A stretch of DNA of 8,711 nt from Actinomycetota bacterium. GTDB taxonomy: Bacteria > Actinomycetota > Humimicrobiia > Humimicrobiales > Humimicrobiaceae. The stretch is from the NCBI GenBank assembly GCA_023488645.1, contig JAMDDL010000169.1:1-8711 (forward strand), in the 5' to 3' direction. A model generated the notes under the pieces. It saw only the letters and a program-made list of their open reading frames with translations, was not told where the DNA came from and did not search any database. A program made the translations under genes and the position numbers. Below, one piece after another: positions 1 through 6,896 of this stretch. Numbering within the stretch: the stretch's first letter is position 1; each line of letters starts with the position of its first letter.

Positions 1-848
1 TCCTTATCTGATTCTTCTTTTCTTATTAGGTTAATAACCAGTCTTCCTCCCTTTTCCAGATTGCCGAGAGCAAAAATTACAGGTTTCCATACAGGAGTAG
101 TATCAATAGCACAATCCAGTTTTTCGGGTGTTCTGTCTTCAATATCTCCTGTCCAGTCAGCCCCTAATTTTTTAGCTAACCGTCTTTCCTGAGGATTTCT
201 GCTGATGACAAATTTTTTGGAATTTGGAAACAGAAAATTTGCCATCTGGATAACCAGGTGGTGGGCGGAACCGAAACCGTATAATCCGAGGGTTTTGCCG
301 TTTTCCATCCCGGTTAGCTTTAGGGAACGGTAGCCAACTATTCCGGAGCACATGAGAGGAGCTGTATACATCAAATCAGTCAGTGTGTCGGGGATTCTGA
401 AGGCATAATCTTCAGAGATTACCATATATTCGGCATAACCTCCGTTAACATGGCATCCCGTTGCCTGAAACTGTTCACATAAATTTTCCTTTCCCACCTT
501 ACAGAACTTGCAGTGTCCGCAACTGGAATATAGCCATGTAGCTCCTGCTCTATCACCAATTTTAAATCTTGTAACTTTTATTCCCAAATTTACCACTGTA
601 CCAACAGGCTGGTGACCGGGAATTATTGGTAATTTTGGCGGCGATATTCTGCCCTCGATTTGATCCAGCTCGGTTCTGCAAATGCCACATGCGTAAACTT
701 TGATTACAATATCTTTTGGCTCCGGTTCAGGAATAGGCAAATCAACCGGTTCCAGAGCTGCTTCTGTTTTTATTGGAATATCATCTCTTTGTTGAGTTCT
801 TCCTTCAACTTTTATTTCACAAATCTGTCTTAAAATCATTGCTTTCAT
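1..848 (-). CDS. Zinc-dependent alcohol dehydrogenase, MDR superfamily (3' end outside window)
   Basis: Reading the minus strand from an ATG at 848 gives 282 uninterrupted residues to the window edge; family members usually run about 330-350, so the C-terminus is missing. It should oxidise or reduce alcohols and aldehydes with NAD(P) in the cytoplasm; the substrate cannot be told. Visible catalytic-zinc ligands are C54 (in CGICRTE), H79 (in PGHQ) and C167 (in APLMCSG). The structural-zinc lobe is complete, with C110, C113, C116 and C124. The nucleotide-binding turn is GLYGFGSA at about 188-195. GHQ in place of the usual GHE, together with the LYGFG motif, resembles the subgroup of mycobacterial AdhA (Rv1862; TIGR02822-like), which I recall rather than have searched. 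An in-frame TAA directly precedes the ATG, so the start cannot lie further upstream; M4 is an alternative. No clear Shine-Dalgarno is seen. It is divergent from marR. Confidence 0.93.
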   Translation of the reverse strand, partial: MKAMILRQICEIKVEGRTQQRDDIPIKTEAALEPVDLPIPEPEPKDIVIKVYACGICRTELDQIEGRISPPKLPIIPGHQPVGTVVNLGIKVTRFKIGDRAGATWLYSSCGHCKFCKVGKENLCEQFQATGCHVNGGYAEYMVISEDYAFRIPDTLTDLMYTAPLMCSGIVGYRSLKLTGMENGKTLGLYGFGSAHHLVIQMANFLFPNSKKFVISRNPQERRLAKKLGADWTGDIEDRTPEKLDCAIDTTPVWKPVIFALGNLEKGGRLVINLIRKEESDK

Positions 849-1020
849 TTAGATACATTCTTTCTGTTTGACAGGATTAATGGTGGATTACTCATAGTAT
901 TTTATTAATTTATTATATTATTAGTTATATGCTATAAAATGAAAATAAATATTTCACAGCCAGTTTAACTTAAGGTATTTCAGCATGAAATATTTTTTAA
1001 TTATAACCACTCAACCTTAA

Positions 1021-1072
1021 AAAATTAAATTAAAATTAAATCAAAAATAAATTAAAATAAATTAAAATTATC
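1021..1072 (+). repeat. Helically phased A-tract tandem repeat upstream of the marR promoter
   Basis: Five consecutive degenerate units begin at 1021, 1032, 1043, 1054 and 1064, of 11, 11, 11, 10 and about 9 bp. Each starts with four or five A's followed by a T-containing segment (consensus AAAATWAATT). The last unit ends exactly where the TTGACA box starts. A-tracts repeated once per helical turn are known to bend DNA, and A/T-rich DNA just upstream of -35 can act as an UP element for the RNA polymerase alpha subunit. The repeat is seen directly; its function is inferred. Confidence 0.7.
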
Positions 1073-1100
1073 TTGACAAAAAGAATTATTTAGTTAAGAT
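1073..1100 (+). promoter_or_regulatory. Probable sigma70-type promoter of the marR-ABC-ABC operon
   Basis: A perfect TTGACA at 1073-1078 is followed after 16 bp by TAAGAT at 1095-1100, which matches four of six -10 consensus positions, including the first two and the last. Transcription would start near 1107, giving a leader of about 60 nt before the marR ATG. The phased A-tract array abuts the -35 box, and the -10 hexamer is exactly the 6-bp spacer of operator O1, which supports both calls. GATACT at 1098-1103 is a weaker alternative -10. Confidence 0.65.
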
Positions 1101-1105
1101 ACTAA
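1090..1105. promoter_or_regulatory. Predicted MarR operator O1 (overlaps the -10 box)
   Basis: TTAGT (1090-1094), six bases, then ACTAA (1101-1105) form a 16-bp palindrome of the size bound by MarR dimers. The spacer is the presumed -10 box, so a bound repressor would directly block RNA polymerase. The same half-sites recur in O2. The regulator encoded immediately downstream is the obvious candidate ligand, by inference. Confidence 0.65.
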
Positions 1106-1110
1106 TTTAA

Positions 1111-1126
1111 TTAGTAACTTAACTAA
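1111..1126. promoter_or_regulatory. Predicted MarR operator O2 (over the transcription start region)
   Basis: TTAGT (1111-1115), six bases, then ACTAA (1122-1126) repeat the O1 arrangement. The palindrome extends two further pairs on each side, to 1109-1128. Its centre is 21 bp from that of O1, two helical turns, so two dimers would sit on the same face of the DNA. O1 and O2 together form a larger 37-bp palindrome (1090-1126, centre 1108) with one mismatched pair. Confidence 0.65.
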
Positions 1127-1167
1127 TTTGCATTTTTTTAATTTTATACTGGTTTTTGTGAACAGAT

Positions 1168-1632
1168 ATGGAAGATAGAAAAAAACTGATAGAAAAGATT
1201 ATTGAAAGTATCCATGCCATAAAACATAATATTGCTGCAGAAATGCATCTTTTATTTGACGAGATACAAATGACACAGTCTCAATTGCTGGTTTTGCATT
1301 TTGTTAAAAAGAATAAAACCATAAATATCAAAGATCTTGCAAATTTATTAGGCATAACAAGCAGTGCAGCCACACAAATTGTGAATGGTTTAGTAAATAA
1401 GGGGCTGCTCCTTAGAAAAAGAAATCCTGATGATCGTAGAACATTGAAAATAGAATTATCCGAAAAGTCTAAAAATCAATTTGATTCAATAAGGAGTAAA
1501 AGTTTTCAAACATTATCTTCTTTATTTGATGTTCTGGATAATAATGAACTCTTAAATTACTGCAAACTCAACAATAAAATTGCAGATAGTATCATGCTGA
1601 AAGCACAAACTAAAAAGAAAAAAACCATATGA
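1168..1632 (+). CDS. MarR-family transcriptional regulator
   Basis: The 154-residue product has the usual MarR length and layout: an N-terminal dimerisation helix (about 3-30), a winged helix-turn-helix (about 38-100), and a C-terminal helix (about 112-145) that returns to the dimer interface. The recognition helix region is about 64-79 (ITSSAATQIVNGLVNK). The wing carries the family hallmark DDRR at 88-91, followed by TLKIELSEK. It probably represses its own operon through O1 and O2 and is released by a ligand exported by the downstream pump or by a related signal; this is inferred from position. The ATG at 1168 has no recognisable Shine-Dalgarno. The stop overlaps the first ABC gene as ATGA, giving translational coupling. 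The Lys-rich C-terminal tail (KKKKT) is unremarkable. Confidence 0.93.
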   Translation: MEDRKKLIEKIIESIHAIKHNIAAEMHLLFDEIQMTQSQLLVLHFVKKNKTINIKDLANLLGITSSAATQIVNGLVNKGLLLRKRNPDDRRTLKIELSEKSKNQFDSIRSKSFQTLSSLFDVLDNNELLNYCKLNNKIADSIMLKAQTKKKKTI

Positions 1633-3878
1633 TCAGATTAGCCAAATACCTGAAGCCTTTCATTCCTTTGATTTTAATTGCTATTGTCCTGCTGTTTGTT
1701 CAGGCAATGGCAGACCTGTCGCTTCCTGATTATATGTCAAACATAGTAAATAACGGTATTCAACAGGGGGGTATAGAAAATGCTGTACCTGAGGTAATCC
1801 GGCAAAGTGAAATGGATAAACTTGTCATATTTATGAGCACTGGTGACAAATCAGAGGTATTAAAGGATTACACACTTGTTAATAAGGCTTCTTCTGATTA
1901 TGCAAAATATTTAAAGGATTATCCACAACTCAGCAAGGAATCTATTTATGTACTAAAAAAGATTGATAAGAATGAAATCAATAAAATTAATCCTTTATTT
2001 GGTAGGGCATTTCTTGCAGTTTCCGGTATTGAGCAGATGATCAAAAATCCTGCTATGACGGCGGCTGCAAGCAGCACGCTGGGTTTTGACTTATCAAAAA
2101 TTCCTGCAGGTGCTACAGCAGATCAGATTTTTGCAATGATTGCAAAGTTGCCAGCCGATAAACTTTTGAAGATACAGACTGCAGTTAATAAGCAGTTTGA
2201 ATCATTGGGAAGTAAAATGATATCGCAATTGGCTATCGCTTCTGTGAAAGCAGAGTATGCTGCCGTCGGGATGAATACAAGTAAGATTCAAAGTAATTAT
2301 ATCCTGCATGTTGGCCTCATCATGCTTCTTCTAACACTTTTATCAGCAGTCAGTACAGTAGCAGTTGGCTACCTGTCTGCAAGGACCGCAGCAGGGCTGT
2401 CAAGGAATCTTCGTAAAAAGGTATTCAACAAGGTTGAAAGTTTTTCAAATGCGGAGTTTGATAAATTCTCAACCGCCTCCCTTATTACAAGGTCAACAAA
2501 TGATATTACCCAGATACAGATGCTGGTTATTATCATTATAAGAATAGTTTGCTATGCGCCAATCATGGCTATTGGCGGGATAATACGTGCACTTGGTAAA
2601 AGTACGTCAATGTCCTGGATTATTGCCGTTGCTATTATTGTTCTCATTTCTCTTATACTTGTCATTTTTTCCATAACTATGCCAAAGTTCAGGATTATGC
2701 AGAATCTTATCGACCGGCTTAATCTTGTTACACGTGAAAATCTCTCCGGAATGATGGTTATAAGAGCATTCAATACACAGAATTTTGAGGAAGAACGTTT
2801 TGACAAAGCCAATAAAGACCTTACCGGAACATCTTTGTTCATAAATCGTGTAATGGTTACAATGATGCCTGTTATGATGCTTTTAATGAACGGTATTTCT
2901 CTTCTTATTATCTGGGTAGGTGCGCATCAGGTAGCTGCCTCAAACATTCAGGTTGGTGATATGATGGCATTTTTGCAGTATGCAATCCTGATTGTAATAG
3001 CATTTCTGATGCTGTCGATTATGTTTATTATGATACCAAGAGCTTCAGTATCTGCCGGCCGGGTAGCCGAGGTTTTAGAAACTGAGTCTGTCATCCGGGA
3101 TACTCAAAACCCAAAACATTTTAATAACAACACTAATGGAGTGGTTGAGTTTAGAAATGTTTCATTTCGTTATCCTGGTGCAGAAGAAGATGCGTTATGC
3201 GATATAAGCTTTATAGCAAAACCGGGACAAACAACTGCATTAATTGGATCTACTGGTTCAGGCAAATCAACAATTACCAACCTCATTTTACGTTTTTATG
3301 ATGTAACTAAGGGTCAATTGCTTGTAGATGATATTGATATAAGGGAAGTAACACAATATGATTTGCATACTAAGATTGGATATGTTCCACAAAAGAGCGT
3401 GCTTTTTAGCGGCACTGTTGAAAGCAATTTGCTATATGCCGATGAGAATGCCAGTGAAGAGAAACTAAAAAAAGCGGCAGAAGTGGCGCAGGCTATGGAT
3501 TTCATCAACGAAAATTCTGAAGGTTTTAATAGAGAAATTTCACAGGGTGGTAAAAATGTATCCGGCGGTCAGAATCAAAGACTTTCAATTGCACGTGCCC
3601 TTGTTAAAGATCCTGAGATTCTTATTCTGGATGATTGTTTTTCTGCGCTTGATTTTAAAACTGACAGGGCACTTCGCAGCGCACTCAGATCCTATCCTGG
3701 ACAGCGTACAATCCTGATAGTTGCACAGCGTGTAGGGACAGTCATGAGCGCAGACCATATTATTGTTCTTGATGATGGCAAAATTGTAGGAAAGGGTACA
3801 CACAGGGAGCTAATGGAATATTGTGATACTTACAGGGAAATTGCTCTGTCACAACTTAGCATGGAGGAATTGGTATGA
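1629..3878 (+). CDS. ABC exporter half-transporter with degenerate ATPase site and large extracellular insert (ABC1)
   Basis: This 749-residue type IV exporter subunit has its membrane domain fused to the nucleotide-binding domain. Predicted TM helices lie at about 11-30, 224-250, 299-321, 329-350, 409-433 and 447-470. Residues 31-223 between TM1 and TM2 form an insert predicted to lie outside the membrane, whereas this loop is short in most exporters. The ATPase domain has Walker A at 540-548 (GSTGSGKST, K546), Q-loop Q588, an intact signature VSGGQ at 644-648, Walker B with D668, and D-loop SALD (672-675). The catalytic Glu is Asp (D669) and the switch His is Gln (Q700), marking the non-hydrolysing partner of a heterodimer, as in TM287. 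It overlaps marR and ABC2 by 4 bp each, so the three genes form one operon. The substrate is probably a drug or other hydrophobic compound, but the sequence does not prove it. Confidence 0.95.
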   Translation: MIRLAKYLKPFIPLILIAIVLLFVQAMADLSLPDYMSNIVNNGIQQGGIENAVPEVIRQSEMDKLVIFMSTGDKSEVLKDYTLVNKASSDYAKYLKDYPQLSKESIYVLKKIDKNEINKINPLFGRAFLAVSGIEQMIKNPAMTAAASSTLGFDLSKIPAGATADQIFAMIAKLPADKLLKIQTAVNKQFESLGSKMISQLAIASVKAEYAAVGMNTSKIQSNYILHVGLIMLLLTLLSAVSTVAVGYLSARTAAGLSRNLRKKVFNKVESFSNAEFDKFSTASLITRSTNDITQIQMLVIIIIRIVCYAPIMAIGGIIRALGKSTSMSWIIAVAIIVLISLILVIFSITMPKFRIMQNLIDRLNLVTRENLSGMMVIRAFNTQNFEEERFDKANKDLTGTSLFINRVMVTMMPVMMLLMNGISLLIIWVGAHQVAASNIQVGDMMAFLQYAILIVIAFLMLSIMFIMIPRASVSAGRVAEVLETESVIRDTQNPKHFNNNTNGVVEFRNVSFRYPGAEEDALCDISFIAKPGQTTALIGSTGSGKSTITNLILRFYDVTKGQLLVDDIDIREVTQYDLHTKIGYVPQKSVLFSGTVESNLLYADENASEEKLKKAAEVAQAMDFINENSEGFNREISQGGKNVSGGQNQRLSIARALVKDPEILILDDCFSALDFKTDRALRSALRSYPGQRTILIVAQRVGTVMSADHIIVLDDGKIVGKGTHRELMEYCDTYREIALSQLSMEELV
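3863..3868 (+). promoter_or_regulatory. Strong Shine-Dalgarno for ABC2
   Basis: GGAGGA lies six bases upstream of the ATG at 3875, inside the last codons of ABC1. It fixes the ABC2 start at the ATGA overlap. It is the only strong ribosome-binding sequence in front of any gene in the window. Confidence 0.8.
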
Positions 3879-5821
3879 GTAACCCGACAGAAAAACAAAC
3901 CGGAAGAGCAGCACGAAACCAGCAGGCAGACGATAGTGGCTTTGGTCCTCGTGCTGGTAGACAACGTCCAATGGGTGGTCCAATGGGATTCGGAGGCCGC
4001 GGTTTTCAAGTTCCGGGTGAAAAACCCCGTAATTTTAAAAGTACAATGATTAAGTTCATAAAATATATAAGTGAATTTAAGGTACTGGTAATTATAGTTA
4101 TGATATTTGCTGCGGTCTCAACAATATTTGCCATAGTTGGGCCTAAAATCCTTGGTAAAGCTACCACAAAGCTTTTTGAAGGAGTAATGGGAAAAATATC
4201 AGGAACGGGCGGCGGTATAGATTTCAAATATATCGGAACCATTATGCTGATTTCGGTAGGTTTATATTTTATTTCAGCGCTCTTTTCATATATTCAGGGC
4301 TGGATTATGTCCGGTGTATCAATGAAAATAACCTACCGTTTCAGAAAGGATATTTCGCAGAAAATCAACCGGATACCGCTTAAATACTTTGATGGAACAA
4401 ACTATGGCGAGGTTCTTTCACGTGTTACCAATGATGTTGACACAATCAATCAGACGCTAAACCAGAGTTTGACACAAATCATCACTTCAGTTGCCACAGT
4501 TTTAGGTGTACTGATTATGATGCTCACAATAAGCTCGATTATGACGCTTGTGGCACTTTTAATAATTCCCTTGTCTTTCATTATAATAATGACTGTTGTC
4601 AGACGTTCTCAAAAGTTTTTCAAACAGCAGCAGGATTATTTAGGACATGTAAATGGTCATGTTGAAGAGATATACGCAGGACATAATATAATGAAGGCTT
4701 TTAATGGAGAAGAAAAAAGTGCTGAGAAATTTGACATATATAACAATATCCTTTACGGAGCAGCATGGAAATCCCAATTTCTTTCAGGTATGATGATGCC
4801 TGCAACTTTTTTTGTTGGAAATCTGGGTTATGTTGCAGTATGTGTTCTTGGCGGATGGCTTGCGGTTCAGGGTAAAATTACAGTTGGCGATATTCTTGCA
4901 TTTATCCTGTATGTCAGGTCATTCATGCAGCCAATTTCACAACTGGCTAATATTTCCAATGTTCTTCAACAGACTGCAGCTTCAGCAGAGCGTGTATTTG
5001 AATTCCTCGAGGAAAAAGAGGAAACACCTGAAACAACTACTCCTGTATCGCTTAATACTATCTCCGGAAATGTGGAGTTTAAAAATGTTTATTTTGGATA
5101 TAATCCTGGTCAGACTATCATTAAAGGTTTTTCTGCAAAAATCCAACCCGGACAAAAAATTGCCATTGTTGGTCCGACAGGGGCAGGAAAAACAACAATG
5201 GTTAAATTGCTTATGCGCTTCTATGATGTAAACAATGGTGAGATTCTGGTTGATGGTCATAATATTAAAGACTTTACCCGTCAGGATCTGCGGTCAATAT
5301 TTGGCATGGTTTTACAGGACACATGGCTTTATAATGGTACAATTTTGGAAAATATCAGATACGGCCGTCAGAATGCTATAGATGAAGAAGTAATTGAAAG
5401 TGCCAAAATTGCTCATATTGACCATTTCATCCATACCCTGCCAAAAGGCTATAATATGGAACTTAATGAAGAAACATCTAATATATCGCAGGGGCAAAAA
5501 CAGCTTCTCACAATTGCAAGAGCTATACTTGCAAATCCCAAAGTTCTTATACTTGATGAGGCAACAAGCTCTGTTGACACCCGTACAGAATTGCTCATAC
5601 AAAGAGTTATGGATAATTTGATGAAAAATCATACCAGCTTTATTATTGCTCACAGGCTTAGCACAATTCGAAATGCTGATTTAATCCTTGTGATGAATAA
5701 TGGTGATATTGTTGAGCAGGGAAATCATAAGGAATTGCTTGCAAAAGGCGGTTTTTATGCAAGTCTTTATTACAGTCAGTTTGAAAATGGTATTGATAAA
5801 AATTCAATTAAGGAAGCATAA
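3875..5821 (+). CDS. ABC exporter half-transporter with canonical ATPase site (ABC2)
   Basis: This 648-residue partner of ABC1 starts with a hydrophilic cytoplasmic tail rich in Gly, Pro, Arg and Met (about 9-50), often seen in this subunit class. Predicted TM helices follow at about 69-89, 119-143, 198-219, 221-241, 306-330 and 338-355. The ATPase domain has Walker A at 433-441 (GPTGAGKTT, K439), Q-loop Q481, Walker B with D561 and catalytic E562, D-loop SSVD (565-568) and switch H593. Its signature is altered to ISQGQ (537-541) instead of LSGGQ. The catalytic residues here pair with the intact signature of ABC1 to form the working ATP site; its own weak signature faces the defective site of ABC1. 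TM288 and LmrD show the same pattern. The start is set by a GGAGGA and the ATGA overlap. The 3' end overlaps cbiB on the other strand by 18 bp. Confidence 0.95.
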   Translation: MSNPTEKQTGRAARNQQADDSGFGPRAGRQRPMGGPMGFGGRGFQVPGEKPRNFKSTMIKFIKYISEFKVLVIIVMIFAAVSTIFAIVGPKILGKATTKLFEGVMGKISGTGGGIDFKYIGTIMLISVGLYFISALFSYIQGWIMSGVSMKITYRFRKDISQKINRIPLKYFDGTNYGEVLSRVTNDVDTINQTLNQSLTQIITSVATVLGVLIMMLTISSIMTLVALLIIPLSFIIIMTVVRRSQKFFKQQQDYLGHVNGHVEEIYAGHNIMKAFNGEEKSAEKFDIYNNILYGAAWKSQFLSGMMMPATFFVGNLGYVAVCVLGGWLAVQGKITVGDILAFILYVRSFMQPISQLANISNVLQQTAASAERVFEFLEEKEETPETTTPVSLNTISGNVEFKNVYFGYNPGQTIIKGFSAKIQPGQKIAIVGPTGAGKTTMVKLLMRFYDVNNGEILVDGHNIKDFTRQDLRSIFGMVLQDTWLYNGTILENIRYGRQNAIDEEVIESAKIAHIDHFIHTLPKGYNMELNEETSNISQGQKQLLTIARAILANPKVLILDEATSSVDTRTELLIQRVMDNLMKNHTSFIIAHRLSTIRNADLILVMNNGDIVEQGNHKELLAKGGFYASLYYSQFENGIDKNSIKEA

Positions 5822-6802
5822 GATACTAAAAAATAAAGCACTGGAAATTATTACTCCAAGTAATAAAAATAATATAGAGACTGCATAAGTTATTTTCAAG
5901 GAGTCAATGATATCTTTTAATTCTATTTTTTTTAAAGGGGAACCTATTTTTGGTTTATCTGAAGGAATTCCGTTATAATAATTTAGTCCGCCAATCTGTA
6001 TTCCCAGGGCTCCTGCAAAAGCAGCTTCGGCAATACCGCTATTAGGGCTGGGGTTTTTCTTTCTGTCTCTTAATGCTATCCTGAAAGAGTTTCTCCAGTT
6101 TTTTTTACATAAGAAAGCTGCAACCGGTATTAATATAATTGAGATTCTGGCAGGAATAAAATTAAGGAAGTCATCAATTTTTGCAGAAGCAGTCCCAAAA
6201 TATTTATATTTTTTATTTTTGTATCCTACTGTTGAATCCAGGGTGCTTGATGCTTTATATGCAATTGCCAGTGGTGCGCTGCCTATGAAAGCAAAAAATA
6301 ATGGTGACAATATGCCATCAACTAAATTTTCAGAGATTGTTTCAATTGTGGCTTTCATAATTTCTTCCTGTGTTAAGTTTTCAGTATCACGGCCAACAAT
6401 CATTGAAAGGTTTTTTCTTGCAGCAGCAATGTCCTGTTTTTTCAAACTGTTTTCTACCCGAAGTGATTCCCTTTTTAAATCTTTAATGGCTATTGAAGTA
6501 CAAATGAAAATTGCAGCAACAGCACCGGCAAGAAATACATTTATAAAATAAGCTCCAAAGATTATTAAAAATGTTAAGGAAAAAGATATGAAAATAATAG
6601 ACAAGGCAAAAAAAGTACCTGCCATTCTTTCTCTTTTAAATCTTTTTCTAAAGAATGGTTCAAATTTTAAAGCTAAAAATCCAATACCTTTTACCGGGTG
6701 AGGGAATTTTTCAGGATCACCAAAAATCAGGTCAATTATAAATCCAAGAATTATTGTTCCTTCAAATATAATAAAATATTGCAGCAGATTGTTAAACTTC
6801 AA
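5804..6802 (-). CDS. cbiB: Adenosylcobinamide-phosphate synthase CbiB/CobD
   Basis: This integral membrane enzyme joins aminopropanol (or its phosphate) to adenosylcobyric acid, a late step of the cobalamin nucleotide-loop pathway. The 332 residues carry the family landmarks in order: DLIFGDP (24-30) with HPV (35-37), VGRDT (136-140), ATIETISENLVDG (151-163), AYKASSTLDSTVGYK (181-195), IPARI (216-220) and SPNSG (252-256) followed by a Gly/Ala-rich segment. Hydrophobic segments lie at about 10-27, 62-105 and 305-331. The start used is TTG at 6802, with no Shine-Dalgarno; it puts 23 residues before D24, several more than in E. coli CbiB. A GAAGGA lies at 6763-6758, but only ATA or ATT follow it at a suitable distance, so the exact start is uncertain. 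No other cobalamin gene or cobalamin riboswitch is in the window. Its last 18 bp overlap ABC2 tail to tail. Confidence 0.93.
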   Translation of the reverse strand: MKFNNLLQYFIIFEGTIILGFIIDLIFGDPEKFPHPVKGIGFLALKFEPFFRKRFKRERMAGTFFALSIIFISFSLTFLIIFGAYFINVFLAGAVAAIFICTSIAIKDLKRESLRVENSLKKQDIAAARKNLSMIVGRDTENLTQEEIMKATIETISENLVDGILSPLFFAFIGSAPLAIAYKASSTLDSTVGYKNKKYKYFGTASAKIDDFLNFIPARISIILIPVAAFLCKKNWRNSFRIALRDRKKNPSPNSGIAEAAFAGALGIQIGGLNYYNGIPSDKPKIGSPLKKIELKDIIDSLKITYAVSILFLLLGVIISSALFFSILCFLN

Positions 6803-6840
6803 AATTTTTTTTAAGATTATAATTAATAATTTAATTCATA

Positions 6841-6868
6841 TTATCATATAAGATATTATATTTGATAA
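6841..6868. promoter_or_regulatory. Imperfect 28-bp palindrome between cbiB and the YbhN-like gene
   Basis: TTATCA (6841-6846) and TGATAA (6863-6868) form the arms of a palindrome centred at 6854.5. Eleven of 14 base pairs match, and a twelfth would be a G-T wobble. It sits in the middle of the 94-bp divergent intergenic space and could be an operator serving both genes. The DNA is very AT-rich, so chance is a real alternative. TTGATA at 6862-6867 at its right edge could be a -35 box for the YbhN-like gene, but the matching -10 (AATAAA, 18 bp on) is weak. Confidence 0.35.
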
Positions 6869-6896
6869 AGCTATTTATTAACTTGAATAAAAATTT

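Larger units (their letters stand above)
849..1167. other. Divergent intergenic region between the dehydrogenase and marR
   Basis: This 319-bp stretch has no ORF worth calling. Its right half (1021-1126) carries the A-tract repeats, promoter and twin operators listed separately. Its left half probably contains the dehydrogenase promoter on the minus strand, but the DNA is so AT-rich that many TATAAT-like boxes occur and none has a convincing -35 partner. Two inverted repeats built from TGAAA/TTTCA lie on the dehydrogenase side: a loose one at 940-956 (TGAAA-N7-TTTCA) and a perfect one at 976-992 (TATTTCA-GCA-TGAAATA). Confidence 0.7.

Noticed and set aside
921..936. Third MarR operator (TTAGT at 921-925)
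   Set aside because: The sequence six bases on is CTATA rather than ACTAA, so the second half-site is missing.
976..998. Inverted repeat at 976-992 followed by six T's, as a plus-strand terminator
   Set aside because: No plus-strand gene lies upstream in the window and the stem has only two G-C pairs. I treat it as a possible operator instead.
1629..3878. ABC1 as a pseudogene because the catalytic Glu and switch His are missing
   Set aside because: The frame is intact, Walker A, the Q-loop and the signature are preserved, and the substitutions (E to D, H to Q) are those of the normal non-catalytic partner in heterodimeric exporters.
4812..5231. Overlapping plus-strand frame of 139 codons inside ABC2, and similar frames of 60-113 codons inside ABC1, ABC2, cbiB and the YbhN-like gene
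   Set aside because: They lie entirely inside strongly conserved coding regions, show no family motifs, and have compositions typical of out-of-frame translation.
5848..5866. Perfect hairpin TTATTAC-TCCAA-GTAATAA just after ABC2, as a terminator of the exporter operon
   Set aside because: On the plus strand it is followed by A's rather than a T-run, it is AT-only apart from one C-G pair, and it lies inside the coding sequence of cbiB. It does not fit an intrinsic terminator.
6803..6896. Cobalamin riboswitch upstream of cbiB
   Set aside because: The intergenic space is 94 bp, shared with a divergent gene and almost pure A/T. A cobalamin riboswitch needs roughly 200 nt with conserved G/C-containing boxes, which are absent.
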